Assembly: GCA_038063775.1 (NCBI GenBank)
Contig: JBBTUK010000024.1
Span: 1-18,558, forward strand
DNA length: 18,558 bases
Source of the DNA: UM-FILTER-42-9 sp038063775
GTDB taxonomy: Bacteria; Patescibacteriota; Minisyncoccia; Moranbacterales; UBA2206
Direction of reading: 5' to 3'
Below, one piece after another: positions 1 through 7,363 of this stretch (position 1 is the first letter of the stretch; the number at the start of each line of letters is the position of its first letter). Below the pieces are notes generated by a model. The model did not search any database. It was given only the letters and a program-made list of their open reading frames with translations, and had not been told where the DNA came from. A program made the position numbers and the translations under genes.

Positions 1-212
1 ATGTATAAAAATTAGGGTTTTGGTCTGATGGGCTCTGATGTTTAATTGCTCTTAAACTAAAACCAAAAAGAAAGGCTACCACCATTAGTAAACTAATCAT
101 TGCCATATCGCAAAGTTTATTAGGAAGTGTAAATTTAAGGAATCTGGTCAGCCGGATTCACAACACGCAAAACAACATTGTCAATTTCGTCAAAGAGCGC
201 CGGACAGTCAAA
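1..212. other. Upstream region of the LysM-CHAP gene
   Basis: No complete gene and no RNA are recognised here. The reading frame of the downstream gene stays open back to a TGA at 36-38, so about 58 further codons could precede the annotated ATG. Those codons read as basic and partly hydrophobic protein-like sequence, but contain no in-frame ATG, GTG or TTG. Either the true start is a rare codon such as ATT, or a frameshift or sequencing error hides a longer N-terminus. No convincing promoter or Shine-Dalgarno is seen. Confidence 0.4.
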
Positions 213-1286
213 ATGCTGCACATCTTCAGGAATTACTCGGCTCTCATCGTAGTCATTAGCAGCGCAATCCTTGTCGCCGCTACTAATTTTGCCGCCGGAA
301 AGGAATCCAGTGGTTTTTTATTTGGCTATTTTGGAGCAGAGGATAATTATAATAATCCCCTTGAGAATAAAATGTCGATCCAGGCCAACCAGCAGAAAAG
401 CAACCTAGCCCTGGTCAAGTTGACTGAAGCCAGTATGTCTCCCGATCCTACTTTACCAGACAATGCGGACGCGGAAACGGTCATAAATATTCAGGGACAA
501 GCTTTAGTGGCTGGCATGAGTCCGGTCAAACAGGAGCCGGCTGAAGAAGGGGGAGTTACGGTATACAAAGTTCAGCCAGGAGATACCGTCGGATCCATTG
601 CAGCAAAAAATAACATAAAGATAAACACGATTCTTTGGGCAAATGAAATTGACAATATAGATTCCATTATGCAGGGCGATGAACTTTTCATCCTTCCTAC
701 GGACGGATTAACATATACCGTTAAAGAAGGCGATAAGCTTGATGACATCGCCCGAAAATACAAAGCTGATGAAGATAAGATCATTGCGTTCAACAGTTTG
801 CCGGCCAATGGCGAAATAAAAAAAGATCAGGATATTATTATTCCGGACGGGCAACTGGAAATTGTTCAGCCGCCTGCTCCAGTTATTCCCATACCTACGG
901 CGGTTAACCCCCGGATTTTGGCCCGGCCCTATGAACCTTTTGGGACGGCAAATGGGAAACGTTTGGCGTCAGCCAACGGCAACAGCCATAAGTTTCCTTA
1001 CGGATATTGCACCTGGTATGTGGCCCGGGTAAAAAATATTCCCTGGTCCGGTAATGCCGGTACGTGGCTCTATAAAGCCAAAACTTATGGCTACGCGACC
1101 GGAAGGACTCCTCAGCCGGGAGCGGTGATGGTTACCCTGGAATCTTCTTATGGCCATGTGGCGGTAGTGGAGAAAGTAAGCAGCGGGAGCATTACCGTTT
1201 CGGAAATGAACTTCAAAGGCTTTGGCCTCAAGTCATATCGTACTTTGGCGGCCAATAGCAGGGTGATTAAAGGATTCATTTACTAA
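213..1286 (+). CDS. LysM-LysM-CHAP cell-wall hydrolase
   Basis: Probable peptidoglycan hydrolase acting outside the cytoplasmic membrane. Residues 8-28 are hydrophobic and would serve as a signal anchor or signal peptide. Two LysM peptidoglycan-binding repeats follow (about 118-162 and 168-211, each with a PGD or EGD turn and an I-x-x-x-N-x-L type core), then a Pro-rich linker (about 217-232) and a C-terminal CHAP domain (about 260-357). The CHAP domain keeps its catalytic cysteine in YCTWYVA (C266) and its histidine in GHVAVVE (H315), consistent with NlpC/P60-like amidase or endopeptidase chemistry; E320 or N333 could be the third polar residue. The gene ends 7 bp from the convergent helicase gene. 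The ATG at 213 is the only standard start in the open frame, but the frame remains coding-like upstream, so the N-terminus may be longer. The domain calls are firm; the exact bond cleaved is unknown. Confidence 0.85.
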   Translation: MLHIFRNYSALIVVISSAILVAATNFAAGKESSGFLFGYFGAEDNYNNPLENKMSIQANQQKSNLALVKLTEASMSPDPTLPDNADAETVINIQGQALVAGMSPVKQEPAEEGGVTVYKVQPGDTVGSIAAKNNIKINTILWANEIDNIDSIMQGDELFILPTDGLTYTVKEGDKLDDIARKYKADEDKIIAFNSLPANGEIKKDQDIIIPDGQLEIVQPPAPVIPIPTAVNPRILARPYEPFGTANGKRLASANGNSHKFPYGYCTWYVARVKNIPWSGNAGTWLYKAKTYGYATGRTPQPGAVMVTLESSYGHVAVVEKVSSGSITVSEMNFKGFGLKSYRTLAANSRVIKGFIY

Positions 1287-1293
1287 AGATTTC

Positions 1294-3492
1294 TTATTTT
1301 ATTTTTTTAAGAGGGGCGATGGAGGCGGACAATTTTTTAAGTCCTGTTTTAGAAAAGGCAATAGTCAATTCGTCGCCTTTTGAAGATACCACGCGGCCTG
1401 GACCGAAAATATCGTGATGGACGCGGTCGCCGTCATGAAAAGAGTTTCCCTCACCCCCAGCCCCTCTCCCAAAATTGGGAGAGGGTGGCCGAAGGCCGGG
1501 AGAGGGCGATGGATAAAGATTTTTTTCGTAATTATGAACTAAGTGCGCCGGTATATCATCCAAAAATCGCGATGGAGCATTGACTTGAGATGACCCAAAA
1601 ATATTTCGCTCACGGGTAAAAAGCAGATAGACTTTTTCTTTGGCGCGCGTCAAGCCGACATACATCAAGCGCCGCTCCTCCTCCATTTCATGTTCGCTCA
1701 ACATACTTCGCGAATGCGGTAAAATTCCCTCTTCCAGACCCACAATGAAAACTGTGCGGAATTCCAAGCCCTTGGCGCTGTGGAGCGTCATCAAATGCAC
1801 TGCTTCTTGGGCCTGATCGATATTGTCGGTATCGGAAGCCAGCGCCACTTCTTCCAAAAACAATCGTAAGCCAGACTCCGGATCACCGGCATATTTTTGT
1901 GCCACGGTCAAAAGTTCTCTGGCATTTTCTTGGCGAGCCTGGCCTTCTTCCGTTCCGTCCAGCAAAAATTTTTCATAGCCGGATTCGCGAAAAACTTTTT
2001 CAATGAACTGGGGCAGTTCCATTTTATTTTTTTGCTCTGCCATCTTCACGATAAATTCGCAGAATTTGGCTATAAGATCCAGTTTATTTTTTTGAATTTT
2101 TTCCCGCCTCAGCGGGATTGAATTTGTTTCAGATTTAGGATTTATAATTTCGGATTTTAAGCCAGCTTCAATCAGGTCCACCTCATTCAGCTTAGCGATT
2201 TTTATCCAATTATTTACCGTAACCTCTCCGATATTCCGCTTCGGTTCATTGATGATCCTTTCCAGCGAAATTTCGTCTTGGAAATTATTGATCAGCCGAA
2301 GATAAGCGACGATGTCTTTGATTTCTTTCCTCTGGTAAAATTTTACGCTGCCGATAATCCGATACGGCACGGAAGATCTAAGCATGACTTCTTCCAATGC
2401 CCGTGACTGAGCGTTGGTGCGGTAGAGGACCACAAATTCGCTGAGTCTATGTTCGGATTTATTGCTCTGCTCCAAAATTTCCCGGATGACGAAGTCGGCC
2501 TCAGCCGTTTCGTTCTCGGCCTCGAAAGAAGTTATCAGATGCCCGCCCTTATTTTCCGTCCAGATCTTTTTATCTTTACGGTAGATATTTTTTGAAATTA
2601 CTCCAAAGGCGGCGTCCAAAATATTCTGTGTGGAACGATAATTCTGCTCCAGTTTTATCACCTTGGCTTCGGGATAATCTTTTTCAAAATCAAGAATATT
2701 CTGGATATTCGCTCCCCGCCAAGAATAAATCCCCTGCCAGTCATCACCAACGACGCAGAGATTCCGGTATTTTTTAGCCAAGGCACTCACCAGCATATAT
2801 TGAGCATGATTGGTGTCCTGGTATTCATCCACCATAATATAGCGGAAAAGGTTCTGGTATTTTTCCAGGACCGCCGGAAAGAGCGCAAAAAGCTGGACTA
2901 CTAGCATGATGAGATCGTCAAAATCCAGCGCCGATTGAATCTTTAATTTTTGCTGGTAAATGGAATAAACCTTAGAGACCAGTTCTTCGTAATAGCCGCT
3001 GATGCCGGCCGCGAACGCGGCGGGTCCGATCAGCTCATTTTTGGCTTTAGAGATGGCGTTGAGGATTGAAGTCGGTTTCAGCTGGTCAGTGCTCATTTCC
3101 AGCTCTTTCATAATTTTTTTGATCTGCGATAACTGGTCGTCGGAATCAAGGATGGTGAAATCCTTTTTGTAGTCCAGGGGTTCTATTTCACGCCGCAGGA
3201 TTCTGGCGCAAATGGAATGAAAAGTCCCAAGAATAGGCAGGTCTTTTTTCGCGCTGTTTTCCAAAAGCCCAGTGATCCTCGCCTTCATTTCCTGGGCGGC
3301 TTTATTGGTGAAAGTTACGGCCAGAATGTTCCGGGGGTTCACGGCTTTTTCCAAAATCAAATAAGCCACGCGGTGGGTAAGCGCCTTGGTCTTTCCCGAT
3401 CCGGCGCCGGCGATAATGAGCACCGGTCCGGCGACTGTTTCCACCGCTTCGCGTTGTGGCGGGTTGAGGCTGGTTAAAATATTTTTTGGCAT
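1294..3492 (-). CDS. pcrA: ATP-dependent DNA helicase, PcrA/UvrD family
   Basis: Superfamily 1A 3'-5' DNA helicase used in nucleotide excision repair, replication restart and removal of proteins from DNA. The 732-residue length is normal for the family. Visible motifs are Walker A AGAGSGKT (28-35), Walker B VDEYQDT (221-227), motif III GDDWQGIYSWRGA (about 249-261, where W replaces the more usual D/E before Q), the motif V region LHSAKGLEF, and motif VI YVGLTRAKE. Residues about 683-732 form the small PcrA-type C-terminal domain (GDRVHHDIFGPGRVVS), which in PcrA binds RNA polymerase. The linker at residues 662-682 is encoded by a palindromic repeat inserted in frame. The start is taken at the ATG just before the conserved N-terminal LNPPQREAV. 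No Shine-Dalgarno is seen and a possible -10 lies very close to the start. PcrA fits better than Rep because of the C-terminal domain. Confidence 0.95.
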   Translation of the reverse strand: MPKNILTSLNPPQREAVETVAGPVLIIAGAGSGKTKALTHRVAYLILEKAVNPRNILAVTFTNKAAQEMKARITGLLENSAKKDLPILGTFHSICARILRREIEPLDYKKDFTILDSDDQLSQIKKIMKELEMSTDQLKPTSILNAISKAKNELIGPAAFAAGISGYYEELVSKVYSIYQQKLKIQSALDFDDLIMLVVQLFALFPAVLEKYQNLFRYIMVDEYQDTNHAQYMLVSALAKKYRNLCVVGDDWQGIYSWRGANIQNILDFEKDYPEAKVIKLEQNYRSTQNILDAAFGVISKNIYRKDKKIWTENKGGHLITSFEAENETAEADFVIREILEQSNKSEHRLSEFVVLYRTNAQSRALEEVMLRSSVPYRIIGSVKFYQRKEIKDIVAYLRLINNFQDEISLERIINEPKRNIGEVTVNNWIKIAKLNEVDLIEAGLKSEIINPKSETNSIPLRREKIQKNKLDLIAKFCEFIVKMAEQKNKMELPQFIEKVFRESGYEKFLLDGTEEGQARQENARELLTVAQKYAGDPESGLRLFLEEVALASDTDNIDQAQEAVHLMTLHSAKGLEFRTVFIVGLEEGILPHSRSMLSEHEMEEERRLMYVGLTRAKEKVYLLFTRERNIFGSSQVNAPSRFLDDIPAHLVHNYEKNLYPSPSPGLRPPSPNFGRGAGGEGNSFHDGDRVHHDIFGPGRVVSSKGDELTIAFSKTGLKKLSASIAPLKKIK
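1447..1509. repeat. REP-like palindromic repeat inside pcrA
   Basis: GC-rich palindromic unit with an 11-bp perfect stem: CCCTCTCCC at 1462-1470 pairs with GGGAGAGGG at 1477-1485 across AAAATT, and the AA/TT flanks also pair. It is followed by a small GGCC-GAA-GGCC hairpin (1487-1497) and a further GGGAGAGGG. Read on the plus strand it encodes the familiar PLSQNWERVAEGRE-type peptide of a widespread intergenic repeat family. Here it lies in frame inside pcrA and encodes residues 662-682, rich in Pro and Gly, between the helicase core and the C-terminal domain. Confidence 0.75.
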
Positions 3493-3501
3493 AACTTACT
3501 C

Positions 3502-3507
3502 ATTGTA
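3502..3507 (-). promoter_or_regulatory. Possible extended -10 for pcrA
   Basis: On the minus strand TACAAT is preceded by TGT, giving an extended -10 (TGn-TACAAT). No good -35 is present; TTCCGT lies 19 bp upstream. Initiation about 7 nt downstream would place the RNA start only a few bases before the pcrA ATG, so the message would be nearly leaderless. Weak evidence. Confidence 0.3.
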
Positions 3508-3591
3508 ACATATTTGCGGAGGGATCACGGAACAAAAGCGCGGAGAATTTCATAACGCGAGATTCTTTTGGCGCTGTGCATAACATTTATG

Positions 3592-3620
3592 TTGCCGAAC
3601 GCCTTTTTTTATTTTATAAT
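3592..3620 (+). promoter_or_regulatory. Promoter of the methyltransferase-lipoprotein-pilin operon
   Basis: TTGCCG (3592-3597), a 17-bp spacer and a perfect TATAAT (3615-3620) form a good vegetative sigma-70 type promoter. Initiation near 3627 would give a 5' leader of about 24 nt before the methyltransferase ATG, and the AT-rich leader has no Shine-Dalgarno. The three following genes are spaced closely enough to be read from it. Confidence 0.7.
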
Positions 3621-3650
3621 AAAAGCAGAATAATTTAAAAATACAAAATA

Positions 3651-4235
3651 ATGACAAATAATTCAGAAGAGAACAACGACTCTTCAAGCGAGACGGCCGA
3701 TCTTAAAGTAAAGTTTATCGATCCATTAGACGTGATAGCCCAAATGGAGCTGAAAGAAGGAATATCCATAGCGGATTTCGGCTGCGGAACAGGCTATTTT
3801 TCCATTCCGCTTGCGAAAAAAATCGGAAAGGAAGGAAAAGTTTATTCATTAGACGTTGTGCCTGAAAAACTGGAAGCTGTGGAGTCCCAGGCGAAAACGC
3901 TGGGACTGACCAACTTGATCATTAAAAGGGTTAATTTGGAAAATAAAGAAGGTTCGAAATTGAGGGCGGAAAGCGTTGATTGGGTCATAATGAAAGACGT
4001 CCTTTTCCAGAATAAGGAAAAGAGCAATATGCTGGAAGAAGCCAAAAGAATTTTAAAACCGGGAGGAAAAATTTTACTGGTGGAATGGAAAACCGAAGAT
4101 ACCGCGATCGGTCCGGACAAAACACTCAGAATTTCCAAAGAAAAAGCGATGGAGTTGGTAAACAAAAGCGAGCTGGGAATCGCGAAAGAAATAACGGCAG
4201 GCGATTTTCATTACGGCTATATACTTATAAAATAA
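3651..4235 (+). CDS. Class I SAM-dependent methyltransferase
   Basis: Rossmann-fold methyltransferase of 194 residues, substrate unknown. The SAM-binding motif I is ADFGCGTGYFS (41-51). D68 at the end of the second strand (KVYSLDVV) would bind the ribose, VDWVIMKDVL (about 109-118) resembles motif IV, and LKPGGKILLVEW is the usual post-core strand. The overall pattern resembles UbiE or Methyltransf_11/31-type small-molecule methyltransferases. An acidic, Ser-rich N-terminus of about 18 residues precedes the domain. Its TAA is followed immediately, with no spacer, by the ATG of the lipoprotein gene, so the two are almost certainly co-transcribed and perhaps translationally coupled. The fold is certain; a role in envelope or lipid modification is only a guess from context. 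Confidence 0.85.
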   Translation: MTNNSEENNDSSSETADLKVKFIDPLDVIAQMELKEGISIADFGCGTGYFSIPLAKKIGKEGKVYSLDVVPEKLEAVESQAKTLGLTNLIIKRVNLENKEGSKLRAESVDWVIMKDVLFQNKEKSNMLEEAKRILKPGGKILLVEWKTEDTAIGPDKTLRISKEKAMELVNKSELGIAKEITAGDFHYGYILIK

Positions 4236-5687
4236 ATGGGCAAAAAAACAAAAAAAATACTGGCGACTTTGCTGGCGATAGCGGGCGTGCTGACGCTTTA
4301 TGGTTGCAGTACGACTAAAAAGGTTGGGTATAAAGTCAATCTAGAAGTGTGGGGCTTGTTTGACGACCGGGATGCGTATGGAGAAATATTTTCCAATTAT
4401 TCCAAGACACAACAGTCTATCCAGCAAATAGAATATAAAAAACTAACGGTTGACACGTATAAAAAAGAACTTCTGGAAGCTCTGGCCTCGGGGCAAGGGC
4501 CGGACATTTTTCTGATCCACAATACCTGGCTGCCGATGTTCAAAGACAAGATTGTTCCGGCGCCACCGGAAATTTTGAGCCAACAAAAAGCCAAGGTAAA
4601 TTTTGTTGATGGCGTAGCAGATGATTTTATGGCGGATAATCTCGTGTATGCGGTTCCGCTGAGCGTTGATTCGCTGAACCTTTACTATAATAAAGATTTG
4701 CTTAATGAAGCCGGGATAACCGCTCCGCCCGGCAATTGGAACGAATTTGTGCAAGATACCCGCAAGCTGACCAAAATTGACAATCTGGGGCAGGTTACCC
4801 AAGCAGGAGCCGCTCTGGGGACGGCTTATAATATAAACCGTTCTACGGACATCCTGGGAGTTTTGATGCTCCAGCGCGGCACGGAAATGACCGACTCCGG
4901 AAATTTAAGAGCTACTTTTGACAATACTTTCAGCGTTGATGTGCCGGTGGGTGGAGCCAATCAAGAATCCGGTTTGCCGCCAGTCAATTCGCCCGGCGAG
5001 AACGCGCTGGAATTTTACACGCAGTTTGCCAAAACTGGTTCATCTGTTTATGCCTGGAATCCCAATCTGCATTATTCAATTGATGCTTTTAGCGAAGGCA
5101 AGCTGGCCATGATGCTGAATTATTCTTGGACGTGGGACACGGTTGCCAGCAAAGCGCCAAAACTTAATTTTGATGTAGCGCCTCTGCCACAACTGCCAGG
5201 CGACCACCCGGTCAGCTATTCCAATTATTGGGGTTTCGCGGTAGCTAAAAACAAGAATCTGAACGCTTCCGCTTCGGCTAATCCGCAGCAAGCAGCTGTA
5301 ACCAACGATATCCGCATAAAAGAAGCCTGGAATTTTTTAACCTTTCTGACAACCAAACCGGAACAGAATATTAGTGCCGCTACCAACACTGCCGGAGCGC
5401 CAAATGGGTCCGGCTTGGATTTTGATCCGGCCAAAACCTATTTGGAAAAAACCAAAAAACCGGCGGCCAGAAGAGACCTGATTGAAGCGCAAAAAAACGA
5501 TTCCAAGTTGGGGGTTTTTGCCGAGCAAAACTTGATTGCTAAAAGTTGGTATCAATCTGATGCTGAAGCAATTGAGGCGGTGCTGGCCGAAATGATAGAT
5601 CAGGTCAATCGCGGGCAATTCACCTCTGGGGAAGCCATCAAGTCAGCCGCGGCCAAAGTTAGCCAGCTGATGGGAAATAAATTTTAG
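4236..5687 (+). CDS. Extracellular solute-binding lipoprotein, family 1 (orphan)
   Basis: ABC-type periplasmic binding protein of the sugar/MalE-like family 1, anchored as a lipoprotein. The N-terminus has basic KKTKK, a hydrophobic stretch and a lipobox LYGC, with the lipidated cysteine at residue 24. The body shows family hallmarks: GQGPDIFLIHNTWLP early in lobe 1, a VYAVPLSVDSLNLYYNKDLLNEAGI segment, and a late SYSNYWGFAVAKN segment with a FLTFLTTKPEQ helix. The length of 483 residues is somewhat long but normal. No ABC permease or ATPase gene lies in this window, so either the partner is elsewhere or the protein has another binding role. The gene starts directly after the methyltransferase stop and ends 7 bp before the first pilin-like gene, indicating one operon. 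The ligand cannot be told from the sequence. Confidence 0.9.
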   Translation: MGKKTKKILATLLAIAGVLTLYGCSTTKKVGYKVNLEVWGLFDDRDAYGEIFSNYSKTQQSIQQIEYKKLTVDTYKKELLEALASGQGPDIFLIHNTWLPMFKDKIVPAPPEILSQQKAKVNFVDGVADDFMADNLVYAVPLSVDSLNLYYNKDLLNEAGITAPPGNWNEFVQDTRKLTKIDNLGQVTQAGAALGTAYNINRSTDILGVLMLQRGTEMTDSGNLRATFDNTFSVDVPVGGANQESGLPPVNSPGENALEFYTQFAKTGSSVYAWNPNLHYSIDAFSEGKLAMMLNYSWTWDTVASKAPKLNFDVAPLPQLPGDHPVSYSNYWGFAVAKNKNLNASASANPQQAAVTNDIRIKEAWNFLTFLTTKPEQNISAATNTAGAPNGSGLDFDPAKTYLEKTKKPAARRDLIEAQKNDSKLGVFAEQNLIAKSWYQSDAEAIEAVLAEMIDQVNRGQFTSGEAIKSAAAKVSQLMGNKF

Positions 5688-5694
5688 GAAAAAA

Positions 5695-6174
5695 ATGAAA
5701 GGAATATCAGGAAAATTATTACTTTTAGCATTTTTTTTAACTATAGGACTGCTTGTTTTTGGTTCCGGACAGGCGTTCGCTATGTTCCCAACTTCCGTGC
5801 CGGATGGAGTTGTTCCCTGCGCCACAGACGCTAATCCAGCTCCCTGCACGCTTTGCCACTTCATAGTTGGATTTTACAATTTGTTTAAATACGGCCTGTA
5901 TATAGTCATTACGGCGGCTTTTATAGCGGTTTTTTTTGCCGGAACGATGTATGTCATTTCCACCGGCGATGAGGGAATGATGACTGCCGCCAAAAGTTTT
6001 TTGAAAGCGGCGCTCATCGGATTCACGGTTGTCGCCGGAGCGTGGTTGATTGTCAATATTACGCTGTGGCTGATTTCCGCCCAACCAAATCTGGGAGTTG
6101 GCCGGACCAATTGGTATACCTTTACGTGCAATACGGCGTCTTCCGCGCTGACTCCTATTCCGCCAAGTCCTTAG
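5695..6174 (+). CDS. T4SS-pilin-like small membrane protein, cysteine-containing
   Basis: Small secreted or inner-membrane protein of the VirB2/TrbC-like pilin type seen widely in candidate phyla bacteria. It has a signal peptide ending AFA (mature from about residue 30), an extracytoplasmic loop with cysteines C42, C51 and C54 (C51 and C54 form CTLCH), a first membrane helix (about 66-89), the signature turn YVISTGDEG (86-94), a basic/amphipathic linker and a second helix (about 104-127). A fourth cysteine, C145, lies in the tail. AGGA just before the ATG acts as a Shine-Dalgarno. The frame stops at a TAG at 6172-6174, but the +1 frame continues with a Gly/Ser-rich tail to 6250, so the gene is probably frameshifted near its 3' end. 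Family membership is likely; assembly into a pilus or channel is inference. Confidence 0.75.
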   Translation: MKGISGKLLLLAFFLTIGLLVFGSGQAFAMFPTSVPDGVVPCATDANPAPCTLCHFIVGFYNLFKYGLYIVITAAFIAVFFAGTMYVISTGDEGMMTAAKSFLKAALIGFTVVAGAWLIVNITLWLISAQPNLGVGRTNWYTFTCNTASSALTPIPPSP

Positions 6175-6250
6175 CAGTACGAGTGGTACCCCAGGATTTA
6201 GTGGAGGCGGAGAGAGCTTTGGCGGAGGCAGAACTAGCGGAAGTTATTAA
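6173..6250 (+). pseudogene. Displaced 3' end of the first pilin-like gene
   Basis: In the frame +1 to the preceding gene this stretch encodes 25 residues rich in Gly and Ser (SSTSGTPGFSGGG, then ESFGGG, ending SGSY) followed by TAA at 6248-6250. Removing one T from CCTTAGC at the stop would join it seamlessly after IPPSP. Glycine-rich C-terminal tails are typical of this protein type. Either a real one-base insertion, a sequencing error or, less likely, programmed frameshifting explains it. The remaining 60 bp before the next gene is AT-rich and shows no clear terminator for the plus strand. Confidence 0.6.
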
Positions 6251-6312
6251 GTTTATTTAAATAAAAAAGCCATCCTGCAGGCGAACAGCTTCAGGCTAAA
6301 AAATAAAATATT

Positions 6313-6939
6313 ATGAAAAATAAGAAAATAAAATTAATTCTTGCCGGCGCTATTTTTGTCTCGCTTTTATTTTCCTTTGCCGCGACAACTGCGGCACTCG
6401 GCGCCACCTTTGAAAACCCGCTCGGTCCGAACCTGGATAATCTGAAAGCCGTTTTAAATTCACTGCTCAATCATCTGCAAGGCGTCATCGTTTTAATTTC
6501 CATTATTTTTATCGTAATCGGCGGACTGATGTATATGGTGTCGGCAGGAGATGAGAAAGCTATAACGCGTGCTAAAAACACCATTACGGCAGCGGTCGTC
6601 GGTTTTGCCATCGCGCTGGCGGCGCCGACCTTTCTCAAGGAAATAATGACTATCTTAGGTGGACCCGGAACCGGCAGTGCCGATGCCATGGTTTCTAGCG
6701 CCCTTACCATTAAACAGATCGCCCTAGGCGTCCTGAAATTTTTGTTGTCAGTAGTCGGCATTATTGCTATAATAAGTTTGGTGGTTGGCGGGAGCACGTA
6801 TCTGACCGCCTATGGCGACGAAAAAAGGCTGGACAAGGGAAAATCCATCGTGACTTATTCCATCATCGGTATCGTCATTATTCTGGCGGCCTTGGTCATA
6901 GTGAACCAGGTATCAAAATTTATTTCAGGAACGGCCTAA
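6313..6939 (+). CDS. Pilin-like membrane protein with duplicated unit
   Basis: A 208-residue protein with a signal peptide (cleavage likely after ALGA, residue 31) and two consecutive copies of the pilin-like two-helix unit. Unit 1 is about residues 40-113 with the turn YMVSAGDEK (GDE at 79-81). Unit 2 is about 130-205 with YLTAYGDEK (GDE at 168-170), about 89 residues later. In each unit a helix is followed by the GDE turn, a basic stretch with a conserved lysine, and a second helix. A GGPGTGSAD linker joins them. This doubled form gives four membrane helices in the mature chain and may be a fusion of neighbouring paralogues. No Shine-Dalgarno is visible before the ATG. Confidence 0.75.
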   Translation: MKNKKIKLILAGAIFVSLLFSFAATTAALGATFENPLGPNLDNLKAVLNSLLNHLQGVIVLISIIFIVIGGLMYMVSAGDEKAITRAKNTITAAVVGFAIALAAPTFLKEIMTILGGPGTGSADAMVSSALTIKQIALGVLKFLLSVVGIIAIISLVVGGSTYLTAYGDEKRLDKGKSIVTYSIIGIVIILAALVIVNQVSKFISGTA

Positions 6940-6974
6940 TTTGATTTGCTAAAAATAAATATAAAAAAATAGAC

Positions 6975-6982
6975 AGGAGGTG
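6975..6982 (+). promoter_or_regulatory. Strong Shine-Dalgarno of the third pilin-like gene
   Basis: AGGAGGTG lies 4 nt before the ATG at 6987. It is the strongest ribosome-binding site in the window and fixes the start. Most other genes here lack any such site, so this one is probably translated at a high level, as expected for a major structural subunit. Confidence 0.8.
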
Positions 6983-6986
6983 TTAT

Positions 6987-7343
6987 ATGAGAAAAAAAAT
7001 TAGATATGTTTCAGCTCTGGCTTCAACCGCTGTTTTGACCATTCCATTACTGGTCGCGGCGCAATTTACTCCGACTCCGGCTGGCGCTAATTTACCGGGC
7101 GGTTCCATTATGAACATTATCGCCAATATTATGACTTGGATTTTGGGTTTGGTCGGGTTTATCGGAGTCATCGGTTTTGCAATTGCCGGTATCCTGTATC
7201 TGACGGCGGCCGGAGACGAGGACAGGATTAGCCAAGCGAAAAGAGCTATGAGCTATTCCATTATCGGAGTTATCGTAGCCATTGTCGGGGTAGTTATCCT
7301 GAAAGCGGCTCAGTCCATGCTCGGCGCTCAAGGACAATTCTAA
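6987..7343 (+). CDS. T4SS-pilin-like small membrane protein
   Basis: A 118-residue compact member of the array. The signal peptide ends LVAA with the mature chain likely starting at Q26. An NLPGG motif (35-39) precedes membrane helix 1 (about 50-72). The signature YLTAAGDED (71-79) is followed by the basic segment ISQAKRAMSYSIIG (81-94) and helix 2 (about 92-108). It is clearly a paralogue of the gene at 7625, of identical length with near-identical YLTAAGDE and AMSYSIIGVIV blocks. It is followed by a terminator, so it probably ends the first transcription unit. Confidence 0.8.
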   Translation: MRKKIRYVSALASTAVLTIPLLVAAQFTPTPAGANLPGGSIMNIIANIMTWILGLVGFIGVIGFAIAGILYLTAAGDEDRISQAKRAMSYSIIGVIVAIVGVVILKAAQSMLGAQGQF

Positions 7344-7363
7344 AGTTTTGAAAATAAATTGCG

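Noticed and set aside
1380..1583. 67-codon plus-strand frame with a PLSQNWERVAEGRE-type peptide
   Set aside because: This is the translated palindromic repeat antisense to pcrA, not a gene.
6042..6260. 72-codon frame overlapping the end of the first pilin-like gene
   Set aside because: Its amino-acid content does not look like protein of this family; the other alternative frame, with the Gly/Ser-rich tail, explains the region better.
6262..6305. Possible hairpin AGCC...GGCT flanked by A-runs before the gene at 6313
   Set aside because: The T-run would lie on the minus strand, where no gene needs terminating, and the stem is interrupted; not called as a terminator.
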